Part shown: piece after piece, positions 30,688-38,035 of the stretch
Numbering within the stretch: the stretch's first letter is position 1
Layout of the letters: each line of letters opens with the position of its first letter
Assembly (NCBI RefSeq): GCF_017094505.1
Contig: NZ_CP064787.1
Location: 1,984,001-2,048,000, forward strand
Length of the DNA stretch: 64,000 nucleotides
Origin: Halapricum desulfuricans
GTDB taxonomy: Archaea; Halobacteriota; Halobacteria; Halobacteriales; Haloarculaceae
Direction of reading: 5' to 3'
Program-made: the position numbers and the translations under genes
The notes under the pieces: generated by a model
The model's input: only the letters and a program-made list of their open reading frames with translations
What the model was told of the DNA's origin: nothing
Databases searched by the model: none

Positions 30688-31137
30688 TTAATCGATCCAT
30701 CCCTGTGGTACAGTAAAACTCTTGTCAATACTACTCAGGCCGAAGCAGTAACTACCCTCTTCGGCCAACGATACTAACCAAAACTCGTTTGACGGATCTT
30801 TTGTTTTAGAGACCGCGCTCTCCATATCAACGACTAATTCTCCGTCACGCGGTAATTGCCATTCTTTGAGGCTGCTTTCACGGGCATTGATCGTATCTCC
30901 GACTGCAACCCGATCAAAACAGCCATAATCATCGCCAAACTCAAGCCGAGCTGCGCCAGATCTATACAAAACGAATTGCTTTAAAAATCCGTCTCCACCG
31001 AACTCTTCAATTGGGTTTTTTGTCTCAAGTGGCTCCGAATCCTGATTGACAAACTCCGTGAGTTGACCACGGTATTGCCATCCACCGACACCAACAGCTA
31101 CGGCTCCAGCCCCAACCAATACTGATCGTCGGTTCAT
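30688..31137 (-). CDS. Tat-signal exported or membrane-anchored protein
   Basis: 149 residues from the ATG at 31137: MNRRSVLVGAGAVAVGVGGWQYRGQL is a twin-arginine signal without a lipobox cysteine. The mature part contains a small beta domain (QFVLYRSGAARLEFGDDYGCFDRVAVGDTINARE and the cysteine-containing GSYCFGLSSIDKSFTVPQGWID). Family not recognised. It lies between sites d and e with the membrane protein at 31301, in AT-rich DNA. Confidence 0.65.
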   Translation of the reverse strand: MNRRSVLVGAGAVAVGVGGWQYRGQLTEFVNQDSEPLETKNPIEEFGGDGFLKQFVLYRSGAARLEFGDDYGCFDRVAVGDTINARESSLKEWQLPRDGELVVDMESAVSKTKDPSNEFWLVSLAEEGSYCFGLSSIDKSFTVPQGWID

Positions 31138-31300
31138 ATTTCTCGGTATCCACTCCATATAGATGGATTTTTTGAATGTGATAGGATCTGATAGTATCGC
31201 GTTATATGCGAAGTATAGCCCTTCTCTATCAATCAGAGGATTATCTGAGCCGCTCCACTGAACCAGACCGGTCGATATAGTACTTCTACCGCACAACTTC

Positions 31301-31564
31301 TCACACAAACCAAGCAAGAGCTGCACCGCCAGCTATTACCAAAATATCTCCGAGATAAAATCTCCCTTGTTCAGCTCCAATTACCTGAATTGTCGGATAC
31401 GGTCTCACTGACGCGAGGTCAACAATCGCAACGGAAAACAAATTGAACATCCCGAACAGTACTAAGCCCACTCCCACTAATCTGATAGCCGATCGGCTAT
31501 ATGTCCATATTCGAAGGCTGATGACTTCTAGTGTGATTCGCCAGCTATCGGTATCTGGCTTCAT
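31301..31564 (-). CDS. small membrane protein
   Basis: About 87 residues from the ATG at 31564 (MKPDTDSWRITLEVISLRIWTYSRSAIRLVGVGLVLFGMFNLFSVAIVDLASVRPYPTIQVIGAEQGRFYLGDILVIAGGAALAWFV). There are two clear helices, about 27-46 and 70-87. Similar four- to five-kDa helix pairs occur in haloviral genomes. Function unknown. It precedes the Tat protein by 163 bp in the same direction. Confidence 0.6.
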   Translation of the reverse strand: MKPDTDSWRITLEVISLRIWTYSRSAIRLVGVGLVLFGMFNLFSVAIVDLASVRPYPTIQVIGAEQGRFYLGDILVIAGGAALAWFV

Positions 31565-31585
31565 ACGGGACAACAATACAATCGA

Positions 31586-31613
31586 ATCCCGTAAAGATTA
31601 GCAGAACCGGACC
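31586..31613. repeat. dif-like site e
   Basis: Right arm AGAACCGGACC, centre ATTAGC, left arm atcccgtaaag (the tcccg part keeps the symmetry). It abuts the stop codon of the 41-residue gene at 31614-31739. Confidence 0.5.
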
Positions 31614-31739
31614 TTATCGTGGCGGCGCTGGCTTGAACAGTTCCGAGGCGAAAAGTAGCCACACGCCGAGGCCTGGAACGACCGTCAGCAGTGCGAGGAC
31701 CACGACGACACCCAGCCAGAACCCGGAGAAACACACCAT
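31614..31739 (-). CDS. 41-residue single-helix membrane peptide
   Basis: MVCFSGFWLGVVVVLALLTVVPGLGVWLLFASELFKPAPPR, with one long transmembrane helix. Its ATG is two bases after the stop codon of the AbrB-type gene, so the two form an operon. Its TAA is directly followed by the ccggttct arm of site e. Confidence 0.6.
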   Translation of the reverse strand: MVCFSGFWLGVVVVLALLTVVPGLGVWLLFASELFKPAPPR

Positions 31740-31741
31740 AC

Positions 31742-31978
31742 TTACTCGAACAGGTTGACGTCGTCGGACAGCGGGATAATCAGCGCGCTACTCTCGGGAT
31801 GGAACGCTCGCGAGAGCGACATCCCCGGCTCGATCTCGTAGTGCTCGACAAGCCGGCGCGGGATCGCGACGTAGGCGGTCCCGCCCCGGTTCTGGACGGA
31901 CGCCGACCCTTCGGGGCTCAGCGCGTCGGAGTCGATCATTGCAGCCTGCACGCGACGTTGAGCGTCAGCCTGGCTCAT
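31742..31978 (-). CDS. SpoVT/AbrB-type DNA-binding protein
   Basis: 78 residues from the ATG at 31978: the N-terminal helix (SQADAQRRVQAAMIDSDALSPEG) is followed by the swapped-hairpin domain SVQNRGGTAYVAIPRRLVEHYEIEPGMSLSRAF. The V-x-x-R-G-x-x-x-V-x-I-P-R-R-L--H-x-I-x-P-G motif is the AbrB/VapB signature. A perfect 6-bp dyad lies 11 bp upstream of the start, a likely autoregulatory operator. It is divergent from the virion operon at 32108, so it may control late transcription (inference). Confidence 0.82.
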   Translation of the reverse strand: MSQADAQRRVQAAMIDSDALSPEGSASVQNRGGTAYVAIPRRLVEHYEIEPGMSLSRAFHPESSALIIPLSDDVNLFE

Positions 31979-31988
31979 CACGCCGATG

Positions 31989-32006
31989 TAGTGGCTTACA
32001 CCACTA
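31989..32006. promoter_or_regulatory. operator-like dyad of the AbrB-type gene
   Basis: TAGTGG-cttaca-CCACTA, perfect 6-bp inverted repeats with a 6-bp gap, placed between the divergent AbrB gene and the virion operon. An additional imperfect dyad (tcccccag-aga-ctgggga) lies about 50 bp further right. Confidence 0.55.
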
Positions 32007-32107
32007 ATATGTCCCAAACGATGGGGGGCCAGCCTGCCAGCCAGTCCCCCAGAGACTGGGGAACCTGCGACCGACGGATAAGAGCGTAGACTGTCCTGTC
32101 TGCTGTA

Positions 32108-32878
32108 ATGAGTCCAACAGTAGAGTTCGGGAGCAAAGACGCCGCCGACGCTGCTCGCGAGCAGTGGGGCGAGCATCTTTGCCCCGACGATGACCGTCGA
32201 CTCAAGACGGTCACGTTCGTCGAGGACGTCCCCGATCGCGTCATCGAGCGCGCCGAGCTCGAGGCCGCCGACTCGCGTGACGAGCGAGCCAGCGGGCCCG
32301 GCCAGGCCGAACTGACCGATCATGAGAAAGACCGGCTCGACTTCTCGAAGGGCCGGGCAAACGTCCCGTGGGCCCGGTCGATCAAGGCGATCGCACAAGA
32401 CTCGGGCGTCGACGACTGGACGGCCCACGTCGACCCGACGCTTACGGTCGACGAGCACCGCGAGGTGATGGAGCAGGCCGCTCGCGAGGACCAAGGCCAG
32501 CGGATGGACGCCGAGGACAGCGCCATCGAGAAGGCTGGACAGGCGTCCCGAACCGCCCAGGCCAACGAGTGCGATCACGCTCGGGGCTACTGCAAACACG
32601 GCGACCCCGAGGCGTGCGAGTTCCTCCAGGAACGCTGTGGCTTTGACGAGGACGAAGTGGCGACGATCCTGGACGATTCCGAGGACATGCCAGGTCGAAT
32701 CCAGGGGGCGCGCTCTCAGCTGTGGACGCAATATCAGGTCGGGCTTGCGAACGCGAAGGAAGCAGCGGCAGCGATCAACGAGATCAACCGCCAGTACGGT
32801 GACGATCTCGTTTCGTTCGAAGAACTCGGCGATCGCGAACTGACGCCGGATCAACTCAACTGGGACATCAACGCATGA
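32108..32878 (+). CDS. first gene of the virion operon, unknown function
   Basis: 256 residues, acidic and largely helical: MSPTVEFGSKDAADAAREQWGEHLCPDDDRRLKTVTFVEDVPDRVIERAELEAADSRDERA... A four-cysteine stretch in the middle (CDHARGYCKHGDPEACEFLQERC, about 160-182) is likely to bind zinc. The C-terminus (ELGDRELTPDQLNWDINA) overlaps the next ATG by four bases. Position at the start of the plus-strand block matches genes of unknown function upstream of the ATPase in SH1/SNJ1-type viruses. Confidence 0.75.
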   Translation: MSPTVEFGSKDAADAAREQWGEHLCPDDDRRLKTVTFVEDVPDRVIERAELEAADSRDERASGPGQAELTDHEKDRLDFSKGRANVPWARSIKAIAQDSGVDDWTAHVDPTLTVDEHREVMEQAAREDQGQRMDAEDSAIEKAGQASRTAQANECDHARGYCKHGDPEACEFLQERCGFDEDEVATILDDSEDMPGRIQGARSQLWTQYQVGLANAKEAAAAINEINRQYGDDLVSFEELGDRELTPDQLNWDINA

Positions 32879-33513
32879 GCGACACGCAACCCTGCCCGAT
32901 CGACGGGTGCGACTACCGTGGCACAGTCAAGGGTCTCAAGGGCCATCTGGGGGCCCAGCCGGACCATCCGAACTGGAACGACCTCGACGACCAGGTCAAG
33001 GCCGACCTCCAATCAGGGGACGGCGAGACCTCAGACGAGGGTCACGACCAGGGCGAAACGGACCCCGTAGAGGGGGGCGACGACCCCAGTAGCGACCCCG
33101 ACGGCTCCGACGACCACCCGGAACAGGATGGAGACCAGGACGAACCACCGGAAAATGACCAGAACGACCACCCCGACGACACCCCCTCTTCCCCTACGAT
33201 GTCCGACGCAACTGACGGTAGTGACCAGTGGAGTACCGTACAGACCACCGACGACGCCTCTCAAGATCAACCTGCTCAAGGTACTGAAGAGTCCGATAGT
33301 GACCTTTCCGGAGGTATCCCGATCCCGGTTGACACGACTACCCTCTTCATGCTGGTCGGTCTGATCCTGCTTGGGGGGCTGCTGCTGATGTACATCCGGT
33401 CGGGCAACGACACTCACGAACCAGTCGAAGAGGCCAAAGACCTGGACGAGAGCAACCAGCAAGACGCTCCTGAAGGAGGATTCTCCGCACCTCCACTGGA
33501 GGGTGGTGAGTAA
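32875..33513 (+). CDS. membrane protein with N-terminal zinc finger and acidic stalk
   Basis: 212 residues. The N-terminus CPIDGCDYRGTVKGLKGHLGAQPDH (7-31) has a C2H2-like pattern. About 110 residues of Asp/Glu/Gln/Pro linker follow, with a transmembrane helix near 160-177 (TTLFMLVGLILLGGLLLMYI). It overlaps both neighbours. It is probably a virion membrane or scaffold component (inference from position). Confidence 0.7.
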   Translation: MSDTQPCPIDGCDYRGTVKGLKGHLGAQPDHPNWNDLDDQVKADLQSGDGETSDEGHDQGETDPVEGGDDPSSDPDGSDDHPEQDGDQDEPPENDQNDHPDDTPSSPTMSDATDGSDQWSTVQTTDDASQDQPAQGTEESDSDLSGGIPIPVDTTTLFMLVGLILLGGLLLMYIRSGNDTHEPVEEAKDLDESNQQDAPEGGFSAPPLEGGE

Positions 33514-33515
33514 CG

Positions 33516-34070
33516 ATGTCTGCTGCAACTGATGACCCGCAGATTGACGATCAGGATCCAGATGAGCAAGACGACGTCGAACCGGCTGGCCCTGATGATC
33601 CCGAAGGTCCCGATCTCGGCGACGACGATCACGTCGACGTCGACGAGGACATGGTCGCGGCGGTCGCTGGCGGTGACGAGGAGGAGAGCGACGACGATCA
33701 GGGGGTCGACGATGAGCAGGACCAGAGCAGCAGCGACGAGAGTGGTTCGAAAACTCCGACCGAGACCCTTACCACGGGGACGTCGGTCGGTGATATGTAC
33801 TGCAACGCGCTCGGGATGGCCGCAGCGACGACCCGAGAGTCCTACGGGTCGGGTGTCTCCGATCGGACGGACGCGATGGAAGAGTACGCCGACGACGCAC
33901 GCCAGATCGGCCTCGACGACTTCGTCAACGAGTGGATGCAAGAGCAAGGCGGGTTTGACGAGATGTCCCCCGGCCAGGGGATCGTCATCGGGACTGCGAT
34001 GTTCGCGATGGGCGTGATGATCGAAGATCCGGCTCTCGCTGAAAACATCGCCGAGGAGGTCGGTGCGTGA
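33516..34070 (+). CDS. acidic viral protein with hydrophobic C-terminus
   Basis: 184 residues. The first 85 are almost only Asp, Glu, Gln and Ser. The remainder is ordered: SVGDMYCNALGMAAATTRESYGSGVSDRTDAMEEYADDARQIGLDDFVNEWMQEQG, then MSPGQGIVIGTAMFAMGVMIED, a single weak membrane segment. It overlaps the next gene at ATG/TGA. It probably works with the ATPase or virion assembly; no family recognised. Confidence 0.7.
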   Translation: MSAATDDPQIDDQDPDEQDDVEPAGPDDPEGPDLGDDDHVDVDEDMVAAVAGGDEEESDDDQGVDDEQDQSSSDESGSKTPTETLTTGTSVGDMYCNALGMAAATTRESYGSGVSDRTDAMEEYADDARQIGLDDFVNEWMQEQGGFDEMSPGQGIVIGTAMFAMGVMIEDPALAENIAEEVGA

Positions 34071-34669
34071 TGTTCGAGGGCTACAAGCGCAAGAAGATGA
34101 AGAAGATGGCCCGCAAACTCCTCGAATCCGAGCAGGGGAAGGTCGCGCTGCAGATCCTCACTACTGCCGAGCGCACGCTCCTCCAGAGCGTCCGCGAGCA
34201 GCGCGAGGCGATGGGTCTCGACGGCGACCTGGACGAGCTCCCGAGCAAGGAGGACCGGGCCGAGCAGATCCGTCAGCTGGCGCTTGCGGCGATCGCTGAC
34301 GAAGTTCCCCGCCACTACGTCGAGACCTACCTTCGGGACCGCCTTGACCACGTCGACGAGGCGGCCGAGTACGCGGATCTCGATGAAGACGAGTGGGTCG
34401 CGCAAAAGGAGAGGTGGGCTGACCAGCTCCGGGCCCAGGGCGCGACCGGTAGCGACGAAGCCCTCGCAGCGCGTTTCGTCGAGATGCGCTACGACGTCCC
34501 GATCGAGGAGTTCTATCAGTTCATCGTCGACTGGCCGGAGAGTCGCGAAGCCCAGGAGATCGAGGCGATCGTCACTAGCGGGCTCAAGTCAGCCAACCAG
34601 ACGATCAACGCCCACACCGAGATCCTCGAGGAAGCCGACGTCGACGTCGGCGATGCTCAGGGGGCATGA
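34070..34669 (+). CDS. helical viral protein upstream of the packaging ATPase
   Basis: 199 residues from the ATG at 34070; a GTG one codon earlier is possible. It starts MFEGYKRKKMKKMARKLLESEQGKVALQILTTAERTLLQSV, with a basic head, and the rest is alpha-helical and charged (VPRHYVETYLRDRLDHVDEAAEYADLDEDEWVAQKERWADQL). No membrane segment. It is three bases from the ATPase gene and may be its partner. Confidence 0.7.
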   Translation: MFEGYKRKKMKKMARKLLESEQGKVALQILTTAERTLLQSVREQREAMGLDGDLDELPSKEDRAEQIRQLALAAIADEVPRHYVETYLRDRLDHVDEAAEYADLDEDEWVAQKERWADQLRAQGATGSDEALAARFVEMRYDVPIEEFYQFIVDWPESREAQEIEAIVTSGLKSANQTINAHTEILEEADVDVGDAQGA

Positions 34670-34672
34670 TCC

Positions 34673-35461
34673 ATGAATGAGGCAGTCGGAGCGAAAACCA
34701 ACTGGGGAAAGTCCTACGCGGCGCAGTACCTCGCCGAGCAGAACATCGACGAGTTCGAGGGTCTGGTGATCCTGGACTACAAGGACGAATTCACCGGGCT
34801 CGTCGAGGAGTATGACGACGTCCGCCGGCTAACGATCCCCTCCGGTGCACAGAACATCTCGCCTGAGAAGTGGGCTGAGAAGGTTGACGAGAATCCGAAG
34901 GTCCAGCTCGCCCGAACGACGGCGACGACCGAGGAGTTCCGCGAGGTCGCGGGCAACGTTGCTGAAGCGCTGTCCCTGTGGGAGAAGACGGCGTTCGTCG
35001 TGATCGACGAGGCTCACAAGGTCGCGCCCCAGTCACAAGCGCCGGATCCGCTGGTGACGCTCGCGACGACCTGGCACGGCGACGGCTATGGTGTGCTCTG
35101 GATCACCCAGCGGTGGGCGGAGATCGAGACGACGATCGTCGCCGAGTGCGAGGCGTCGATGCTCGGCGGTTTCCGTGATCCCAACGACTTGGGCCGGATC
35201 GAGGCCGTCGAGTACCCGCCGGAGGTTCACCAGTCAATCTCGACGCGCGTCGACCGCGCTGTTCCCGAGGAGCTGCTCGTCGACGGCGAACCGCTGACAC
35301 TCCGCCGGTTCGAAGATGACGAGGGCCATACGATCGGCTCTGAATGGGTCTACGCCGACGACACAACGCTGCGGCGGGTTGACTCGCGCGAGTGGGAGCT
35401 GCAGTCGACGCATTACGGATCGGACCGCAAACGCATCAACCAGCCTTTCGACGATGGCTAA
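34673..35461 (+). CDS. A32/HerA-type genome-packaging ATPase
   Basis: 262 residues. The Walker A loop is AKTNWGKS (7-14), with Ala at the first position, which the P-loop consensus allows. Walker B is FVVIDEAHK (108-116), followed by the sensor glutamine WITQRW (143-148). The protein starts only a few residues before the P-loop and has no N-terminal domain, as in the packaging ATPases of PRD1-like and SH1/SNJ1-like viruses (A32 group of the FtsK/HerA clade). It would pump the genome into the preformed capsid. It overlaps the next small gene by eight bases. Confidence 0.9.
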   Translation: MNEAVGAKTNWGKSYAAQYLAEQNIDEFEGLVILDYKDEFTGLVEEYDDVRRLTIPSGAQNISPEKWAEKVDENPKVQLARTTATTEEFREVAGNVAEALSLWEKTAFVVIDEAHKVAPQSQAPDPLVTLATTWHGDGYGVLWITQRWAEIETTIVAECEASMLGGFRDPNDLGRIEAVEYPPEVHQSISTRVDRAVPEELLVDGEPLTLRRFEDDEGHTIGSEWVYADDTTLRRVDSREWELQSTHYGSDRKRINQPFDDG

Positions 35462-35636
35462 ACCAAGTGCTTCGGTCACGCTGTACGGCGATCGGGCTGA
35501 ACAGTTTCGGTCGATCAAGGACGATCTCGAAGACGTCCTCGGACACGAGCCTCCGAACGCGCAAGTAGTCGGGTTGATGATGGCCGATTTCGATCCCGAT
35601 GCGCCGTTGTCAGCGGATCCCGCGGGGTCCCGCTGA
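35454..35636 (+). CDS. 60-residue RHH-like protein
   Basis: MAKPSASVTLYGDRAEQFRSIKDDLEDVLGHEPPNAQVVGLMMADFDPDAPLSADPAGSR. A strand (SVTLYGDRA) followed by two helices is compatible with a ribbon-helix-helix DNA-binding fold. The start overlaps the ATPase 3' end, suggesting translational coupling. About 70 bp of non-coding DNA follow before the next gene. Confidence 0.65.
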   Translation: MAKPSASVTLYGDRAEQFRSIKDDLEDVLGHEPPNAQVVGLMMADFDPDAPLSADPAGSR

Positions 35637-35706
35637 GAGTCCGCTGACATCGCTGGATTCTCGGTCGGTCTTTCATCAACAGATCCGCGGTAGACGGGGG
35701 TGTAGC

Positions 35707-36003
35707 ATGGCAAGCATGGACTTCGGCGATGCGTTTGACACGCTCGCTGACGACGACTTCTGGATCGACGTAGCAATGATGTTCGTCGGGTTCTTCGGCT
35801 CGACACTCGCTGCAATGGCGTTCGAGTCTGTTGGCCCCGACCTACCGAACGAGCTGTATGGGATCGGTGTGGCTGCTGGCAACGAGGTGCTGACTGATTA
35901 CCGGATGGTGTCGGTCGGTGCTGGCCTGTACTCAGCAGACGTCGCAGCCACCCGCGTCGGGCTGAAAGACGAAGTGTCGTCGATGGTTCAGGGGGGTAAC
36001 TGA
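35707..36003 (+). CDS. virion membrane protein in the VP12 position
   Basis: 98 residues from the ATG at 35707: MASMDFGDAFDTLADDDFWIDVAMMFVGFFGSTLAAMAFESVG, then VGAGLYSADVAATRVGLKDEVSSMVQGGN. One strong helix (about 20-40) and an amphipathic second half. In SH1-like viruses a small membrane protein (VP12) is encoded immediately before VP7. This gene occupies that place and has a similar size. Assignment by position, not by sequence identity. Confidence 0.7.
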   Translation: MASMDFGDAFDTLADDDFWIDVAMMFVGFFGSTLAAMAFESVGPDLPNELYGIGVAAGNEVLTDYRMVSVGAGLYSADVAATRVGLKDEVSSMVQGGN

Positions 36004-36005
36004 CC

Positions 36006-36533
36006 ATGTCTGACGGCGCAATCGAGCAGTACAACGGTGCTGCCTCGGATCTCGTCACCACCAAGACCAACGTCGTCAACCAGATGACGCCGATCCTTCA
36101 GATCAGTCCTGATCGGGGGAATGCGATCCGTATCCTCAACACGGTCGCTCGCGGCCAGTCGATCGGCGTCCCGGTTTACATGAAGCTGAAGGACGCCAAC
36201 GGCGACGATCTCCCCGTCGACACGTCCCTTCAGTGGGAGTTCAGTCCTTCCAACTCTGACCAGCGATACAAGATCTCGCGACGTCTAAGCAATATCGCGC
36301 AGTACAACAACAACACGATCGCCCAGCAGACCGATGTCGACCGGATCGACACGTTCAAACAGGTCCTCACTGAGCCCGAGTTCCGTGGCTCCAGCCCGGT
36401 CGACTTCTTCCAGTGGACGGACATCGAGGACGTCTACGTGTCCATCAAGTCGTCGGCGCAGATCGACCACTCTGAATCGAAGTTCGAGGTAGAACCGAGC
36501 GCGGTGGAAGGGCCGTTCACGCGGGGGGTCTAA
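36006..36533 (+). CDS. small major capsid protein, VP7-like
   Basis: 175 residues: MSDGAIEQYNGAASDLVTTKTNVVNQMTPILQISPDRGNAIRILNTVARGQSIGVPVYMKLKDANGDDLPVDTSLQWEF... After a short helical start it is strand-rich with no membrane helix, as expected of a single vertical beta-barrel. Size and place, just before the larger capsid gene and just after a small membrane protein, match VP7 of SH1/SNJ1-type viruses (about 180-190 residues). The two form hetero-capsomers under a membrane-lined shell. Stop and next ATG are two bases apart. Confidence 0.8.
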   Translation: MSDGAIEQYNGAASDLVTTKTNVVNQMTPILQISPDRGNAIRILNTVARGQSIGVPVYMKLKDANGDDLPVDTSLQWEFSPSNSDQRYKISRRLSNIAQYNNNTIAQQTDVDRIDTFKQVLTEPEFRGSSPVDFFQWTDIEDVYVSIKSSAQIDHSESKFEVEPSAVEGPFTRGV

Positions 36534-36535
36534 CG

Positions 36536-37282
36536 ATGGCCGAGAACGTGGCCCAGCGGCTCCGGGACACGCCGGCTCAGCACAACCACATCACACCGAC
36601 AACCTTCCGTGACGAAGGGAAGACGTCGGTCAACACGCCCGGCGAGCGCTCGATGGTTGCCGAGCTGACCCTGGACACGCCTCTCCGACTCAAGAGCGGG
36701 CGCGACAACCCCTTCCGAGTCGCCGTGCCGGCCTACGAGAAGCTGGGTCCGACCGACGATACCGCCGACAACAGCGAGTCCTTCGACCTCTCGCACGAGA
36801 TCGTCGAGTCGCCGGTGACGCAGGACGCGATCGTCTACCTCGACGGCAGCCTGTACGGTGCACCTGATTCGATCGACTACGCGAACAACTCGATCGATGT
36901 CGCCGATCCCAACACCAGCAGCGACGTCTACGTCTGGTACATCACTGGCGAAGCGGCGACGCTGTCGCTCTACAAGGCGATCCCGAACTCGGAGACGTCC
37001 AATAGCCAGCGTCTCTGGAAGAACCAGCTGGCGCGGCTCCACGAGCAGGAGCAGAGCAAGCAGCCGGAGTTCTTCAGTTTCTCCGGTCGCTCCTGGAAGC
37101 CGTACCTCGCGTCGGACATGAAGCTGCGCGTTTACATCAACGCGCCCTACGAGGTCCGATTCGAAGACCCCGACGGTCACGGGAACACGGCGACGAACAT
37201 GCTTCTGAACATCCCGACGGAACAGGCGCAGCGAACAGTTCCCGGCCTGATCTCGACGGTTAAGGCCAGTATGGGGCAGTAA
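36536..37282 (+). CDS. large major capsid protein, VP4-like
   Basis: 248 residues: MAENVAQRLRDTPAQHNHITPTTFRDEGKTSVNTPGERSMVAELTLDTPLRLKSGRDNPFRVAVPAYEKLG... The middle is a beta-barrel-like series (SPVTQDAIVYLDGSLYGAPDSIDYANNSIDVADP, SSDVYVWYITGEAATLSLYKAIPN). The end is MKLRVYINAPYEVRFEDPDGHGNTATNMLLNIPTEQAQRTVPGLISTVKASMGQ. The length is close to SH1 VP4 (about 230), which carries a second domain on the barrel and builds the turreted capsomers. It directly follows the VP7-like gene. Confidence 0.82.
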   Translation: MAENVAQRLRDTPAQHNHITPTTFRDEGKTSVNTPGERSMVAELTLDTPLRLKSGRDNPFRVAVPAYEKLGPTDDTADNSESFDLSHEIVESPVTQDAIVYLDGSLYGAPDSIDYANNSIDVADPNTSSDVYVWYITGEAATLSLYKAIPNSETSNSQRLWKNQLARLHEQEQSKQPEFFSFSGRSWKPYLASDMKLRVYINAPYEVRFEDPDGHGNTATNMLLNIPTEQAQRTVPGLISTVKASMGQ

Positions 37283-37297
37283 GCCCCTGATTCGTTT

Positions 37298-37597
37298 ATG
37301 CAGGCACCAACAACGACAACGACGACCAAGAGCGGTAGCACCGGAGGCCAGTACCACATCATGGGCCAGCCGGCGAGCAGCTGCAACAGCTGCCCCAGTG
37401 GGCACCGCTCGGGAGCGGACTCCGGCGGTGTCACCTCGACGTCGACGGTGACCGGCGACGAGATCGATGTCAGTACCGCGCTGGCGTCGATCTTCGCACC
37501 CGGTAAACTCGACCGTGAGGACGCGCTGCTGCTGTGGACTGGCGTCAACACGGTACTGTTCGCGACGCTCATCTACCTGGAGGTGTCCGATGGATAG
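37298..37597 (+). CDS. small membrane protein after the capsid genes (VP13 position)
   Basis: 99 residues with a Thr/Ser/Gly-rich head (MQAPTTTTTTKSGSTGGQYHI), a CNSC pair and one C-terminal transmembrane helix (DALLLWTGVNTVLFATLIYLEVS). Small membrane proteins follow VP4 in SH1-like viruses. This is a likely membrane component of the virion. It overlaps the next 27-codon gene. Confidence 0.68.
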   Translation: MQAPTTTTTTKSGSTGGQYHIMGQPASSCNSCPSGHRSGADSGGVTSTSTVTGDEIDVSTALASIFAPGKLDREDALLLWTGVNTVLFATLIYLEVSDG

Positions 37598-37673
37598 CGA
37601 CAGTGACGTCGAGGAGATGGACGAGCACGAACAGGACCAGCACAAGCGCGTCATCGAGGAGGGATCGCGGTGA
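37590..37673 (+). CDS. 27-residue acidic peptide
   Basis: MDSDSDVEEMDEHEQDQHKRVIEEGSR lies between two overlapping genes (start inside the previous gene, stop overlapping the GTG of the next). The tight tiling supports translation. No function can be proposed. Confidence 0.5.
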   Translation: MDSDSDVEEMDEHEQDQHKRVIEEGSR

Positions 37674-38035
37674 CCGCGGTCGTGCCCTGTCCCGATCCTG
37701 AAGACCGCCCGTACAACGTCACGGAGACAGCGGTCCTCGACCAGGGTCAGAAGCTCACGGCGGCGTTCTCGCCCGAAGGGGCGACAACCGACGCCCGGCT
37801 GCCGATCGTCGCAATGAGCAAGTATCCTGGTGCGACCTACGAAGTCAGAATCGACGGCGAGACGAGATACGGCCCTTCGCAAGTGCCACCGACAGACATC
37901 GACGATTCGACGGTGACCTTCATCCCCGCGTATCAGTGGAACGAGAGAGTCGAAGCGATCGTCCGCAACGTCGACGGCGGGGAGTCCCGAGAGACAACCG
38001 TTCAGATTATCGGCTGGGAGGAGATCGAGCGATGA
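37670..38035 (+). CDS. beta-rich minor virion protein
   Basis: 121 residues from a GTG: MTAVVPCPDPEDRPYNVTETAVLDQGQKLTAAFSPEGATTDARLPIVAMSKYPGATYEVRIDGETRYGPSQVPPTDIDDSTVTFIPAYQWNERVEAIVRN. Alternating strands suggest a beta-sandwich, perhaps the base of the vertex complex. It overlaps the next gene by four bases. Confidence 0.65.
   Translation: MTAVVPCPDPEDRPYNVTETAVLDQGQKLTAAFSPEGATTDARLPIVAMSKYPGATYEVRIDGETRYGPSQVPPTDIDDSTVTFIPAYQWNERVEAIVRNVDGGESRETTVQIIGWEEIER

Noticed and set aside
31564-31593. Perfect 7-bp inverted repeat TACGGGA-N16-TCCCGTA with the same spacing as the dif-like sites
   Set aside because: The arm sequence differs from the ccggac family, it occurs once and it overlaps the start codon of the membrane protein. 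I noted it but did not count it as a member.
31742-32854. 370-codon minus-strand frame including the AbrB protein
   Set aside because: Only the last 78 codons (from 31978) make a known fold. The rest lies antisense to the first virion gene (32108-32878), which tiles with its neighbours.
36395-36425. Possible extra copy of the KVDWL repeat core (ggtcgacttcttcc)
   Set aside because: Only eight bases agree, it lies inside the capsid gene in a different frame, and the flanking ccagtc..ttt context is missing.
36530-37882. 450-codon minus-strand frame under the VP4-like gene
   Set aside because: Antisense to the capsid gene, which tiles tightly with neighbours. The minus translation has no motif.
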